NCBI RefSeq assembly: GCF_023652955.1
Contig: NZ_JAKLOY010000001.1
Location: forward strand, 992,001 to 1,056,000
Reading direction: 5' to 3'
From: Geomonas sp. Red32
GTDB taxonomy: Bacteria; Desulfobacterota; Desulfuromonadia; Geobacterales; Geobacteraceae
DNA: 64,000 nucleotides
Shown: positions 17,237 to 25,795 of the stretch, one piece after another
Layout of the letters: each line of letters starts with the position of its first letter
Position numbering within the stretch: position 1 is the first letter of the stretch
Made by a program: the position numbers and the translations under genes
Notes under the pieces: model-generated
Database searches by the model: none
The model's input: only the letters and a program-made list of their open reading frames with translations
What the model was told of the DNA's origin: nothing

Positions 17237-20200
17237 ATGAAAAAAATAAGCTCGCGTTTCCTCTGCCGCTGGCAGTTGATCGTTGCCCTCCTGGCCGCCA
17301 TGACTTGTTCGGCCACCAGCGCCCGGGCCGCCACCGTCTTCAACAACTGGAGCAGCGGCGGGCCGTTCCCCACCCCGTCCAAGGCGAAAGTGACCTCCCT
17401 GCTGGTGACGCCAACCACGCCTACCCCCACGATCCTGGCCGGGACCGACGGCGGAGGGATCTACACCATGCCGGAAGGGGGGAGCAGCTGGTCCCAACTG
17501 AACTCCGGACTTTTGGACAGGTCGGTCCGCTCCCTGGCAGTTCATCCGGTGGACCCCCAGCAGCTCTACGCCGCCACCGCCTCGGGTGTCTTCAAAAGCG
17601 GCAACGGCGGGCTCGCTTGGAGCGCTGCCTCCACCGGCCTGGGGAGCAGCGACGTCCGCGGCCTTGCCGTCGATCCGCAGACCCCCACGACACTCTACGC
17701 GGTCACCGCGTCCGGGGTATTCAAGAGCACCGACAGCGGAGGCAGCTGGTCCGCGGCCAATTCCGGTCTCACCACGTTGAACGTGCGGGCGCTCCTGATC
17801 GACCCCACCGCCACCGCCAACCTCTACGCGGCCACCGACCAGGGTGTCTTCGTGAGTACCAACGCGGCGGGGAGCTGGACCGCGGCCGCGGCGCTCCCCA
17901 CCAGCGACATCCTGAGCCTTGCCTGGGCCGCCACCACTCCCACCGCCACCGTGCTCGCCGGTACCAATGGATCGGGCATCTACGCAAGCACCGACGGAGG
18001 TGCCAGCTGGAACAGCGACAACGCCTCGCTGGGAAACCTCACCGCCAACGCCATCCTGATAGACAACCCCTCCAACCCGGCCACCGCCTACGCGGCCACC
18101 GCCAACGGCGTGTACAAGCAGCAGTACAACTCGGGGACCTGGAACAGCTGGGCCGCTGCAAGCAGCTCGCTTCCCACCCCGGCCGTGGTCCAGGCGCTCG
18201 CCAACGATCCCGTCACCCGCACGACTGTTTTCGCCGGGACCAACTTCGGCGCCTACCGCAGCACCAACAGCGCAGGGAGCTGGAGCACGCTGACCGGCCT
18301 TCGCGAGGGGCGGGCTATTGCCGTCAAGCCGACCGACAGCACGGTGATGGTGGCCGGTTTCGGCGGCGGCGGGATCTACCTGTCGAGCGACAGCGGCGGC
18401 AGCTGGACGGCGAGCCCCGATGCCAGCGCCTCCTGGCTCTTCGTGACCTCCCTTCTCTACGATCCGAGCGGGTCGCCCCTTTACGCGGGAACCGGCAACG
18501 GCGTCTACAAGTCGGCGGACGACGGGGCCTCATGGAGCGATATCAGCGCCACCCTTGCCAGCCGCGACGTGAGGACCCTTTCCACCGGCGGCGGCTATAC
18601 GCTGATCGCCGGAACGGGGGCCGGGATCTTCGTCTGGAACGGCGCCGGCACCTGGAGCGCGTACCCGGGCGGGGAGCCGACCAACCAGGAGATCACCTCG
18701 CTCGCCTGGCGCGGAAGCTCGCTCTTTGCAGGCACCAACGGCGGCGGGGTCTTCCGCTCGGACAGCGGCGGCAGCTGGAGCCAGGTTATCACCGGGCTCA
18801 CCAGCACGGTGGTAACCTCCCTGACCGTCGATGCCGCCAACGTGTACGCGGGGACTTCCGCGGGCGTCTTCCGCTCGGCCGACAACGGAGCCACCTGGAC
18901 CGCGGCCAGTTCGGGAATCAGCTCCCCCATCCGCTCGCTCGCCTACTCCGGGGGCACGCCCGCCTTCCTGACCGCCGGCACCGGCGGCGGGGGGGTATTT
19001 TTCTCCACCAACTCCGGAGACGTCTGGAGCGCGATGAACACCGGTCTCACCGACCTGACCGTCAATGCGCTGAGCGCCAACGCCGCCACCAAGAAGGTGT
19101 TCGCGACCGGCCCGGCCAAGAAGCTCTTCGGGCTGAACCTGAGCCCGGTCTCCACCATCACCCCCGCGGCGCCGCTGGCCGCTAGCCCCCTGAACGTCGG
19201 CAACATCAACGTGGGGGACACGAAGTCCACCGCGCTTACCCTGCAAAACAGCGGCACCCTTCAACTCCGCATCTCGGCCATGACCCTGGGGGGGACCGAT
19301 CAGGGACTCTACGCCGTGGTGGCCGGGGGAGGACGTCCCTGCGACCTCACCACCTTGCCCACCCTTGCCATCGAGGCCGGCGATTACTGCACGGTCCTCG
19401 TAAATTTCACCCCCACCAGTTCGGGGACCAAGACCGCTTCGGTGTCGATCTACTCCAACGCACCTAACCAGCCGATTCTCGAATACCTCAGCGGGAAGGG
19501 GGCCTATCCGCCGCAGGCCACCATCGTCGCGCCGGCCGGAGGCGCTACCGTCAGAAACCCGGCTGCCGTCACCGGTACGGCACTGGATTACAGCCAGGCC
19601 GACGGTACACCGAGTAACGGCAGCACGCTGGCCAAGGTCCAAGTCTCCGTGGATGGGGGCGCAACCTGGAACGACGCAACCAAGAACACCACCCTCAATA
19701 CCTGGACTCAATGGAGCTACAACTGGACGGCCACACCACTCCCCGCCAACGGTGCCTACGTCATCAGCGCCCGGGCCATCGATACCAACGGGTACACCCA
19801 GACCGCGCTCTCCACCGTCAACATCACGGTGGACAACACGCCGCCGGTGACCACCATCACCTCGAAGCCGAAGCTCCTCGACAACTCGGCCGCCGGCCAA
19901 TTCACCTTCACGGTCAACAAGGCCGGCTCGACCTCACAGTGCCAGATCGACACGGGATCCCTCGTGGCCTGCAGCTCTCCGTTTACCTACTCGGGCCTCA
20001 CCGACGGGAACCATACCTTCTCGGTGATCTCGACCGACACGATCGGCAACGTGGAGACCTCCGCCAAGAGCTACAGCTGGGTCATCGACACGGTTCCCCC
20101 CACCGCCAGCATCGACACGGTGCCGGCCCTGATCACCCCGCTCAACAACGCGACCTTCGCCTTCTCGGCCAACGAAGCCAACTCCACGTTCATCTGCACC

Positions 20201-22081
20201 CTGGACGGGGTGGCGGCTCCCTGCGTAAGCCCGGCCAGCTTCTCGAACCTGGCCGATGGCAACCACCTCTTCTCGGTGCAGGCAACCGACCCGGCGGGCA
20301 ATACCTCCACGAGCGCCCCGACCACCAAGAGCTACAGCTGGATCGTGGATAAGAACGACATGCCCACCTCGACCCTCACCGTGCCGCTCGCCCCCATCTC
20401 CGGATCGAGCTTCCTCTTCACCGGATCCGCTGCCGACCACATTTCCGGGGTCAAGGTGGTGAACGTGACCATCAACGGCGGCAGCGCTAACGCGGCCATC
20501 GACACCTCCGTCAGCCCCGCCCTCCCCTGGTCGAGCTGGGGCTACCTCTGGGCGCTGCCGCTCAACGGCACCTACTCGGTGCAGGTGCAGGCGACCGACC
20601 AGGCGGGGAATCTGCAGACCACCGCTGCCAGCGGCAACATCATCGTCGCCAACCCGCTCCCCGACTGCCAGTTTTCTTCTCCGGCCAACGGCGCCCTGGT
20701 CGGCAGTGCCACCCCGCGGGTCATTACCGGCACCGCGCAGGCTGCTACCGGCGGGCTTCCGCTGCAGAAAGTCCAGGTGGCGGTATTCCCCACCGCGGCT
20801 CCCCCCGCCTCCCCGGCCTGGGTAGACGCCTCCGGCAGCACCAACTGGACCTACAACTGGCAGTTCCCCGCCGACGGAAGCTACACCATTCAGGCCCGCG
20901 TGCTCGACACCGCGACCAACCTGGCCGGGGCGGTCATCGGCAACCCGTCGCCGATCGTCAGCAGGAACGTCATCGTCGACACCACCCCGCCGGTCTCGGC
21001 GGTAACGCCGCTGGCCAATCCCAACATCACCGGGCATCTCATCATGCTGGCAGGGACGGCGGACGATCCCAACTCCGGGACCGGCGTGAGGGACGTCACC
21101 GTCACCCTAACCAGCATCCCCGGCGGCACGGTGAGCGGGGCCGCAAGCTACAGCAGCGCAACCAAGAGCTGGAGTTACACGAGTCCGCAGCTCCCCGACG
21201 GCCTGTACCAGGTACAGATCACCGCCACCGACAACGCAGGCAACGCCCAGCTTATCCCGGCCACCACCGCGGTGACCCTCGACAACGTCCCTCCGGTCAC
21301 CACCATCGGCGGCGTCCCGGCCCTCCTCTCCAACCTTCCCCAAGCGACCTTCTCGTTGCAGGCCAACGAACCGGCGAGCTTCACCTGCACCCTGGACGGG
21401 GCGACCGCCCCCTGTGCCTGTAACGGCGGGTCGACCAGTACCACCTGCGTCCAGAGCTACAGCGGTCTCGCCAACGGTGCCCACTCTTTCTCGGCGGTGG
21501 CCAAAGACCTGGCGGGGAACGTGGAGACGGTTCCCAAGTCGTACAACTGGACCGTGGACGTGGTGCCGCCAACCGTCAACTCGGTCACCCCGGCGGACGG
21601 GAGCAAGCGGCTCAGCGTGGCGGGCACCGTGGTGACCATCACCTTCAATAAGGATGTCGATCCCTCGACGCTGACCCCGGCCACCTTCTACCTCGACCAC
21701 GGCGCCACCGGGACCATCGGCTACAACGCGGCGACCCACACGGCCACCTTGACCCCGAGCGGTCCGCTCTCCTACACCACCACCTACACGGTGACGGCGT
21801 CCAGCGGCATCAAGGACTTTGCGGGCAACAGCCTGGCAACCTACAGCTGGAGTTTCGCCACCGACCCCGACGGCGACGTGAATCTCGACGGCAAGGTCGA
21901 CATAGCGGACGCCTTGCTCTGTCTGCAGATGGCGGTGGGCGCGGCGACGCCGACCCCGGAGCAGCTTCGGCACGGGGACCTGGCCCCCTTCAAAAACGGC
22001 AAACCGCTCCCCGACGGCAAGATCGACGCCAGCGACGCGATGATGATCCTGCAGAAGGTAGTCGGCAATGTTGCCTGGTAA
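17237..22081 (+). CDS. Exported multi-domain protein: BNR-like repeats, Ig-like domains, C-terminal dockerin-like domain
   Basis: A 1614-residue protein with a signal peptide (LIVALLAAMTCSATSARA, cut near residue 34). Residues about 40-630 are repeats of the sortilin/BNR type: units such as VFKSTDSGGSWSAANSGL recur every 40-50 residues, probably beta-propellers. A choice-of-anchor-D-like domain (about 650-755) is followed by Ig-like modules with repeated PPVTTI and SYSWVID joints. An SbsA-type Ig-like domain (about 1440-1540) contains ITFNKDVDPSTL. The end (about 1545-1612) has two Ca-binding loops, GDVNLDGKVDIADALLCLQ and PDGKIDASDAMMILQKV, of dockerin type I. Function unknown; probably surface-exposed. 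The next gene encodes a cohesin-like lipoprotein. Confidence 0.85.
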   Translation: MKKISSRFLCRWQLIVALLAAMTCSATSARAATVFNNWSSGGPFPTPSKAKVTSLLVTPTTPTPTILAGTDGGGIYTMPEGGSSWSQLNSGLLDRSVRSLAVHPVDPQQLYAATASGVFKSGNGGLAWSAASTGLGSSDVRGLAVDPQTPTTLYAVTASGVFKSTDSGGSWSAANSGLTTLNVRALLIDPTATANLYAATDQGVFVSTNAAGSWTAAAALPTSDILSLAWAATTPTATVLAGTNGSGIYASTDGGASWNSDNASLGNLTANAILIDNPSNPATAYAATANGVYKQQYNSGTWNSWAAASSSLPTPAVVQALANDPVTRTTVFAGTNFGAYRSTNSAGSWSTLTGLREGRAIAVKPTDSTVMVAGFGGGGIYLSSDSGGSWTASPDASASWLFVTSLLYDPSGSPLYAGTGNGVYKSADDGASWSDISATLASRDVRTLSTGGGYTLIAGTGAGIFVWNGAGTWSAYPGGEPTNQEITSLAWRGSSLFAGTNGGGVFRSDSGGSWSQVITGLTSTVVTSLTVDAANVYAGTSAGVFRSADNGATWTAASSGISSPIRSLAYSGGTPAFLTAGTGGGGVFFSTNSGDVWSAMNTGLTDLTVNALSANAATKKVFATGPAKKLFGLNLSPVSTITPAAPLAASPLNVGNINVGDTKSTALTLQNSGTLQLRISAMTLGGTDQGLYAVVAGGGRPCDLTTLPTLAIEAGDYCTVLVNFTPTSSGTKTASVSIYSNAPNQPILEYLSGKGAYPPQATIVAPAGGATVRNPAAVTGTALDYSQADGTPSNGSTLAKVQVSVDGGATWNDATKNTTLNTWTQWSYNWTATPLPANGAYVISARAIDTNGYTQTALSTVNITVDNTPPVTTITSKPKLLDNSAAGQFTFTVNKAGSTSQCQIDTGSLVACSSPFTYSGLTDGNHTFSVISTDTIGNVETSAKSYSWVIDTVPPTASIDTVPALITPLNNATFAFSANEANSTFICTLDGVAAPCVSPASFSNLADGNHLFSVQATDPAGNTSTSAPTTKSYSWIVDKNDMPTSTLTVPLAPISGSSFLFTGSAADHISGVKVVNVTINGGSANAAIDTSVSPALPWSSWGYLWALPLNGTYSVQVQATDQAGNLQTTAASGNIIVANPLPDCQFSSPANGALVGSATPRVITGTAQAATGGLPLQKVQVAVFPTAAPPASPAWVDASGSTNWTYNWQFPADGSYTIQARVLDTATNLAGAVIGNPSPIVSRNVIVDTTPPVSAVTPLANPNITGHLIMLAGTADDPNSGTGVRDVTVTLTSIPGGTVSGAASYSSATKSWSYTSPQLPDGLYQVQITATDNAGNAQLIPATTAVTLDNVPPVTTIGGVPALLSNLPQATFSLQANEPASFTCTLDGATAPCACNGGSTSTTCVQSYSGLANGAHSFSAVAKDLAGNVETVPKSYNWTVDVVPPTVNSVTPADGSKRLSVAGTVVTITFNKDVDPSTLTPATFYLDHGATGTIGYNAATHTATLTPSGPLSYTTTYTVTASSGIKDFAGNSLATYSWSFATDPDGDVNLDGKVDIADALLCLQMAVGAATPTPEQLRHGDLAPFKNGKPLPDGKIDASDAMMILQKVVGNVAW

Positions 22082-22118
22082 AGCAACCGGAAAAAAGCCT
22101 CTCAAGGAGAGTGGAGAT

Positions 22119-23306
22119 ATGCGCAAGATAAGCGTTCTGAAGATAGGGATATTGGCAATCATGACCTTCGTGGCCGGCTGCGCCGGCGGGGGAAGCTCGA
22201 CCGGCGGGACCGCCACCGGAGGCACACCCCAGCCGTCCAACACGGTGATAACCGGTGTGGCTGCCAAGGGGGTGATCGCGGGAGGGGCCGTCAACGTCTA
22301 CGCCCCGTCGTCTACCGGGGACCTCTCGGCGAGGATCCTCCTGAAGAGCACCACCACCGACAGCTCCGGGAGGTTCACCGTCGGCCTGGGGGACTACTCC
22401 GGTATCGTGGAGGTGGAGGTGAGCGGGAACTATACCGACGAGGCGACCGGGTCCCAGCTTTCCATAAGTGCGGGAACCTTGCGGGCCGCGGCGGTGGCCG
22501 CCAATGCGGGCGATACGGTGGCGGTGACGGTAACGCCGCTAACCGAGCTCGCCGTCCGCCATGCACTGTCCGGCATCTTCCTGACCGAGGCCTCCGTCAG
22601 GGCGGCCAACGCGCTGATCTCCAACCTCTTCCAGATCGATATCATGGCCGTCGCACCGGTGGCGCCGAATCTCCCCGCGGTGACCGCGGCCAGCCAGGCG
22701 CAGAAAGACTACACCATCATGCTGGCCGCGATCTCCAAGTGGGCCGCCACCGCCGGTTCCTTGCAGGCGGTGCTGGATGCCTGCGACCACGACCTCTCGG
22801 CCACCAACCGTCTCTCGGCCGCCACCGCTGCCCAGTTCCAGGCCGCCCTGCAAAGCTTCCTCAGCGACAGCGTCCACAACCAGACCGGCGTCACCGCCGC
22901 CTCCCAGGCACTTAGCGACGTCGGGAAGTACACCGGGGTGCTGACGCTCTCCACCCAGGGAACCGCGACCGCCCCGATCACCTCCCTGCAAGTAACCGTC
23001 ACCCTTCCCGCCGGAGTGGCGGTGAAAAGAGACGCCAGCGGCGCCCTCATGGCCTCCGCCTCAGGCGTGGCGTCCCAGGCCGCCGCCTTCGGGAAGAACC
23101 TGACTTCCCCCAACACCCTGGTGCTGGCCCTGATCAGCACTCCGGGTTTCGGCGTCGGGGAGTTCGCCAGCGTCACCTACGTGGCCAATCCCGGTGTCAT
23201 CCCGACCGCCAGCGACTTCGCCATCGGCAACGTGGCCATCACCGGCTTCGACGGCAGCAACAGCTTCAACATAGCGCTCAACGTGGTGCCGGCCATCAAA
23301 TACTGA
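22119..23306 (+). CDS. Lipoprotein with C-terminal cohesin-like domain
   Basis: The ATG at 22119 follows AAGGAGAGTGGAG and gives a 395-residue protein. The lipobox FVAGC puts the lipidated Cys at residue 21, followed by a Gly/Ser/Thr-rich linker. Residues about 45-120 look like a carboxypeptidase-regulatory-type beta domain (GVAAKGVIAGGAVNVYAP). The middle is helical. The last 115 residues (TSLQVTVTLPAGV, FGVGEFASVTY, SDFAIGNVAITGFDG) follow the cohesin beta-sandwich pattern and clearly resemble the lipoprotein at 56480. It lies 37 bases after the dockerin-bearing gene, probably in one operon. I infer that it anchors that protein at the outer membrane. Confidence 0.7.
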   Translation: MRKISVLKIGILAIMTFVAGCAGGGSSTGGTATGGTPQPSNTVITGVAAKGVIAGGAVNVYAPSSTGDLSARILLKSTTTDSSGRFTVGLGDYSGIVEVEVSGNYTDEATGSQLSISAGTLRAAAVAANAGDTVAVTVTPLTELAVRHALSGIFLTEASVRAANALISNLFQIDIMAVAPVAPNLPAVTAASQAQKDYTIMLAAISKWAATAGSLQAVLDACDHDLSATNRLSAATAAQFQAALQSFLSDSVHNQTGVTAASQALSDVGKYTGVLTLSTQGTATAPITSLQVTVTLPAGVAVKRDASGALMASASGVASQAAAFGKNLTSPNTLVLALISTPGFGVGEFASVTYVANPGVIPTASDFAIGNVAITGFDGSNSFNIALNVVPAIKY

Positions 23307-23316
23307 CAAAACCGAT

Positions 23317-23460
23317 TAGAACGCGGATGACGCGGATTGAGCGGATTAACGCGGATAAGGCAACGGCAGAGGCAAGGGCTTGAGGGTTAAGCCAAAAACA
23401 GGGACAAGACAAACCCAATAGAACACGGATGACACGGATTGAACGGATAACGGCGGATAA
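23317..23460. repeat. Interspersed GCGGAT-type repeat R2, two copies
   Basis: GAACGCGGATGACGCGGATT followed by GAGCGGATTAACGCGGATAA at about 23319, and a variant with ACACGGATGACACGGATTG at about 23423. The same unit, built from GCGGAT words, recurs at 38262, 41897-42215, 43209-43705 and 46066-46330 in both orientations. Confidence 0.8.
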
Positions 23461-23527
23461 GACAAAGGCAAAGGCTTGAGGGGTAAGGCTAACACCAAAC
23501 TCCCCCTTTCCCGAGGGCACACGGAAA

Positions 23528-23563
23528 CAAAAAAGGGGATGCACCTTCGGCGCATCCCCTTTC
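23528..23563 (-). terminator. Rho-independent terminator for the leftward envelope operon
   Basis: On the minus strand AAAGGGGATGCGCC, a short GAAG loop, then GGTGCATCCCCTTTTTT, ending in a T run. It lies 22 bases after the stop of the beta-barrel gene. Confidence 0.85.
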
Positions 23564-23585
23564 TACGTTACCCTTTTACCTCGAA

Positions 23586-24227
23586 TCAGAACGCGTACTT
23601 CAACCCGACGTTCAGTATCGAGCCACCCATCTCCCACTTGCTCTTGACCTTGGCATTCTGGGCGGTGGTCACCTCCAGGTCGGGCTTCACGGAGAACCAC
23701 TTGTAGTCGGCCCCGATCATGAACCTCTTGGTCAGCTTCCAGTCCCCCCCCGCCACCACGTGATACCCCAGCGCCCCACCGTGGCTGCTCTCCTGCACGG
23801 TCGGGATCCCGCCGTTGAAGAACTCGACCTTGTTGTCGATGAAGGTGAAGTAGTATCCCACCCCCGCCCCGGCGAAAAACTGCAGTTTTTCGGTATCGAG
23901 GATCCCCTTGGCCGTTGCGGTAACCGGTATGCCGTAAATGGTCTGGGTGGTGCTGGTATCGGCGGTGGTCACCGACCCATGGGCGGTGTAAAAGCCGGTC
24001 CCAAGCTCCAGGGCGGCGTAGGTATCGGGACGGTACCCAACCGCTACCTCGGCGCTGTACCCGGAATCGAGGTTCTTCAGCCCCCCCTGCCCGTTCGCGT
24101 CACCCTTGCCGTTGGGAAGGAACATCCCCCCCTTGACCGAGAAGTAGCTGGTCTCGTCGGCCGAAGCACCGGCTGCGGAGGCGAGCACCAGTGCCAGTGC
24201 CAGAATCACTCTTGCAGATTTTCCCAT
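23586..24227 (-). CDS. Outer-membrane beta-barrel protein
   Basis: The ATG at 24227 follows GGGAGATACT and gives 213 residues; a longer in-frame start at 24263 has no ribosome site. A signal peptide MGKSARVILALALVLASAAGASA is followed by alternating hydrophobic strands (FSVKGGMFLPNG, AALELGTGFYTAHG, FFAGAGVGYYFTF). The chain ends in LKYAF, the C-terminal aromatic expected for BAM-dependent barrels. The strand pattern is OmpW/OmpX-like with about eight strands. Last gene of a leftward three-gene operon with two lipoproteins. Substrate unknown. Confidence 0.75.
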   Translation of the reverse strand: MGKSARVILALALVLASAAGASADETSYFSVKGGMFLPNGKGDANGQGGLKNLDSGYSAEVAVGYRPDTYAALELGTGFYTAHGSVTTADTSTTQTIYGIPVTATAKGILDTEKLQFFAGAGVGYYFTFIDNKVEFFNGGIPTVQESSHGGALGYHVVAGGDWKLTKRFMIGADYKWFSVKPDLEVTTAQNAKVKSKWEMGGSILNVGLKYAF

Positions 24228-24266
24228 CAGTATCTCCCTGGCCACCCACCGGGGGGGCCTCATCCT

Positions 24267-24806
24267 TTATTGCGGGCCGTTCCAGAGCATCGCGCGTACG
24301 TCGGAGCCCAGGGGCAGCGAATAATCGACTGCCGAAATTGCTACGTTATCCCCGACCCCCACCAGCTTGACGGTGAGGTAGAGGGCTCCCCTCGATTCCG
24401 CATAGGTTCCCACCAACACCGCCTGGGCCTTGTGGGAGAGGGTGATGTCCTTGATCTCGCGGGAAAGGAGCAGCTCCCCCTGCGATTGCCTGACGAAGAT
24501 GCTGTCCCTCAGTTTCAGTTCCACGACCGAATACCCTTTCTGGGTCAGCCTGGTGGCCAGCTGTTCTGCCACCATCCTCCCCAGCCGCGAACTGTTCAGG
24601 TCGTCGATGTTCACCAGCGATGCCACGATGATCGGCTGCCGCCGGTTGAGCTCTTTGCCGGAAGGAATGTTCTGGAGCAGATCGTCGACGGTCTGGTGGC
24701 TGGACGCGATCAGCGGATCCTCGGTGTCGGGGCCGGAACCCGAGAAAGTCGCGCACCCGGAGCTAAGAAGGAGCAGCGCTATCAGCAGGAGTCGTCGCAT
24801 TTTCAT
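24267..24806 (-). CDS. FlgO-family outer-membrane lipoprotein
   Basis: A 179-residue lipoprotein: MKMRRLLLIALLLLSSGC is a lipoprotein signal with Cys 18. The rest matches the FlgO domain: VDDLLQNIP, IIVASLVNIDDLNSSRLGRMVAEQLATRLTQKG, SREIKDI, and AQAVLVGTYA. In Vibrio FlgO is an outer-membrane protein needed for flagellar stability, but no flagellar gene is near here, so that role should not be assumed. It overlaps the upstream lipoprotein gene by four bases (ATGA), so the two are translationally coupled. Confidence 0.8.
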   Translation of the reverse strand: MKMRRLLLIALLLLSSGCATFSGSGPDTEDPLIASSHQTVDDLLQNIPSGKELNRRQPIIVASLVNIDDLNSSRLGRMVAEQLATRLTQKGYSVVELKLRDSIFVRQSQGELLLSREIKDITLSHKAQAVLVGTYAESRGALYLTVKLVGVGDNVAISAVDYSLPLGSDVRAMLWNGPQ

Positions 24807-25486
24807 TGGCCCACCACCTTGAATTCCTTGACTTTCACCGGGGTTACCTTCTGCTGCTGATCGATGAACAGGCTCGTGTCCTCGTCCTCGATGTAGTAGA
24901 TGTCCGATTTCCTGAAGACGTACCGGTTGTCGCTGACGATGGACGTGGTGACGATAAGCTCGGTATGGGTGGCGCCGCCGGCATAGTGCCCCAGGGCGTA
25001 ATCGGCCAGCCCGGTGAGCCCGAGGGTGACCGGGAGGGCGGCCGATGCGGCGCCGACGGTGTCCCTGATCACCCAGATTCCCGCGGCCAGCGCGGTGAGC
25101 GTGCCGGGGATGTGGGTATAGCGGCTGCTCTCGTGGCGCAGAAGCTGGGTCTCGTACGAGATGGCCAGCCCCTCCTTCGGTACCGCGCTGACCGGCAGCC
25201 CGCGGTTCACCAGCCGGGTGATCAGCAGGTTACTAAAAGCGGTGTTGAAGGCTGCCTTCCCCTCCATCGGCTTGACGTAGAGGGGCTCTTTGCCGAGCTC
25301 GACTTTATGGTCGCGCACGGCAAACTGGGTCTGCTGCGCGATGTCGTCCGCCAGCACGTCCCAGTGATGGGCCGCCTTCACCTTCTTCTGGGTGGTGAGC
25401 GGAAAATTGGTCGCCACCGGAACCCGCGAAGCGCACCCGAACAGGAAGAGCAGCACGGAGACGATCAAAGTCGCGCGTAGAATCAT
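24803..25486 (-). CDS. Lipoprotein of unknown function, partner of the FlgO-like protein
   Basis: The ATG at 25486 lies behind GGAGG and yields 227 residues. MILRATLIVSVLLFLFGC is a lipoprotein signal with Cys 18. The body contains a Gly/Ala-rich hydrophobic stretch (ALPVTLGLTGLADYALG, about 150-166) that may be a membrane-associated hairpin. The acidic, soluble C-terminus has YYIEDEDTSLFI. I do not recognise a named family. First gene of the leftward operon with the FlgO-like and beta-barrel genes. Confidence 0.65.
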   Translation of the reverse strand: MILRATLIVSVLLFLFGCASRVPVATNFPLTTQKKVKAAHHWDVLADDIAQQTQFAVRDHKVELGKEPLYVKPMEGKAAFNTAFSNLLITRLVNRGLPVSAVPKEGLAISYETQLLRHESSRYTHIPGTLTALAAGIWVIRDTVGAASAALPVTLGLTGLADYALGHYAGGATHTELIVTTSIVSDNRYVFRKSDIYYIEDEDTSLFIDQQQKVTPVKVKEFKVVGQ

Positions 25487-25795
25487 GGGAAAACCTCCAC
25501 TGCCAAAAAGGCTTTGCCGGGCACACCAGCTCTCCGGCCTCACAGACTTATTCGGGCGAATGGGGAAAAACTTTAATAAACGTCGCAGCCGCGCGGATTT
25601 ATCATCGCCCCCGCGGCCGGTCCGGCCATCCGGGGCTTCCCTTCACCCGAAACCGCACCGCCTTCCCCTCCGGGAACCCTCAGTTTTGGCGGGTTACCCG
25701 ATCAGGCGGCTCCTTTGGGTCCGGTGGGAATAATGGTATTTCCGTCATAACCTCCTTTACGGTGCCGACTTTTTCATGATAAGGTTCGCGCGGCC
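25487..25795. other. Divergent intergenic region, no RNA recognised
   Basis: About 309 bases between the leftward lipoprotein operon and the rightward TonB receptor gene. It must hold both promoters. I searched for cobalamin-riboswitch signatures because of the receptor and did not find them. Confidence 0.4.

Noticed and set aside
25487-25795. Cobalamin riboswitch before the TonB receptor
   Set aside because: Conserved B12-box and core segments were not found on either strand.
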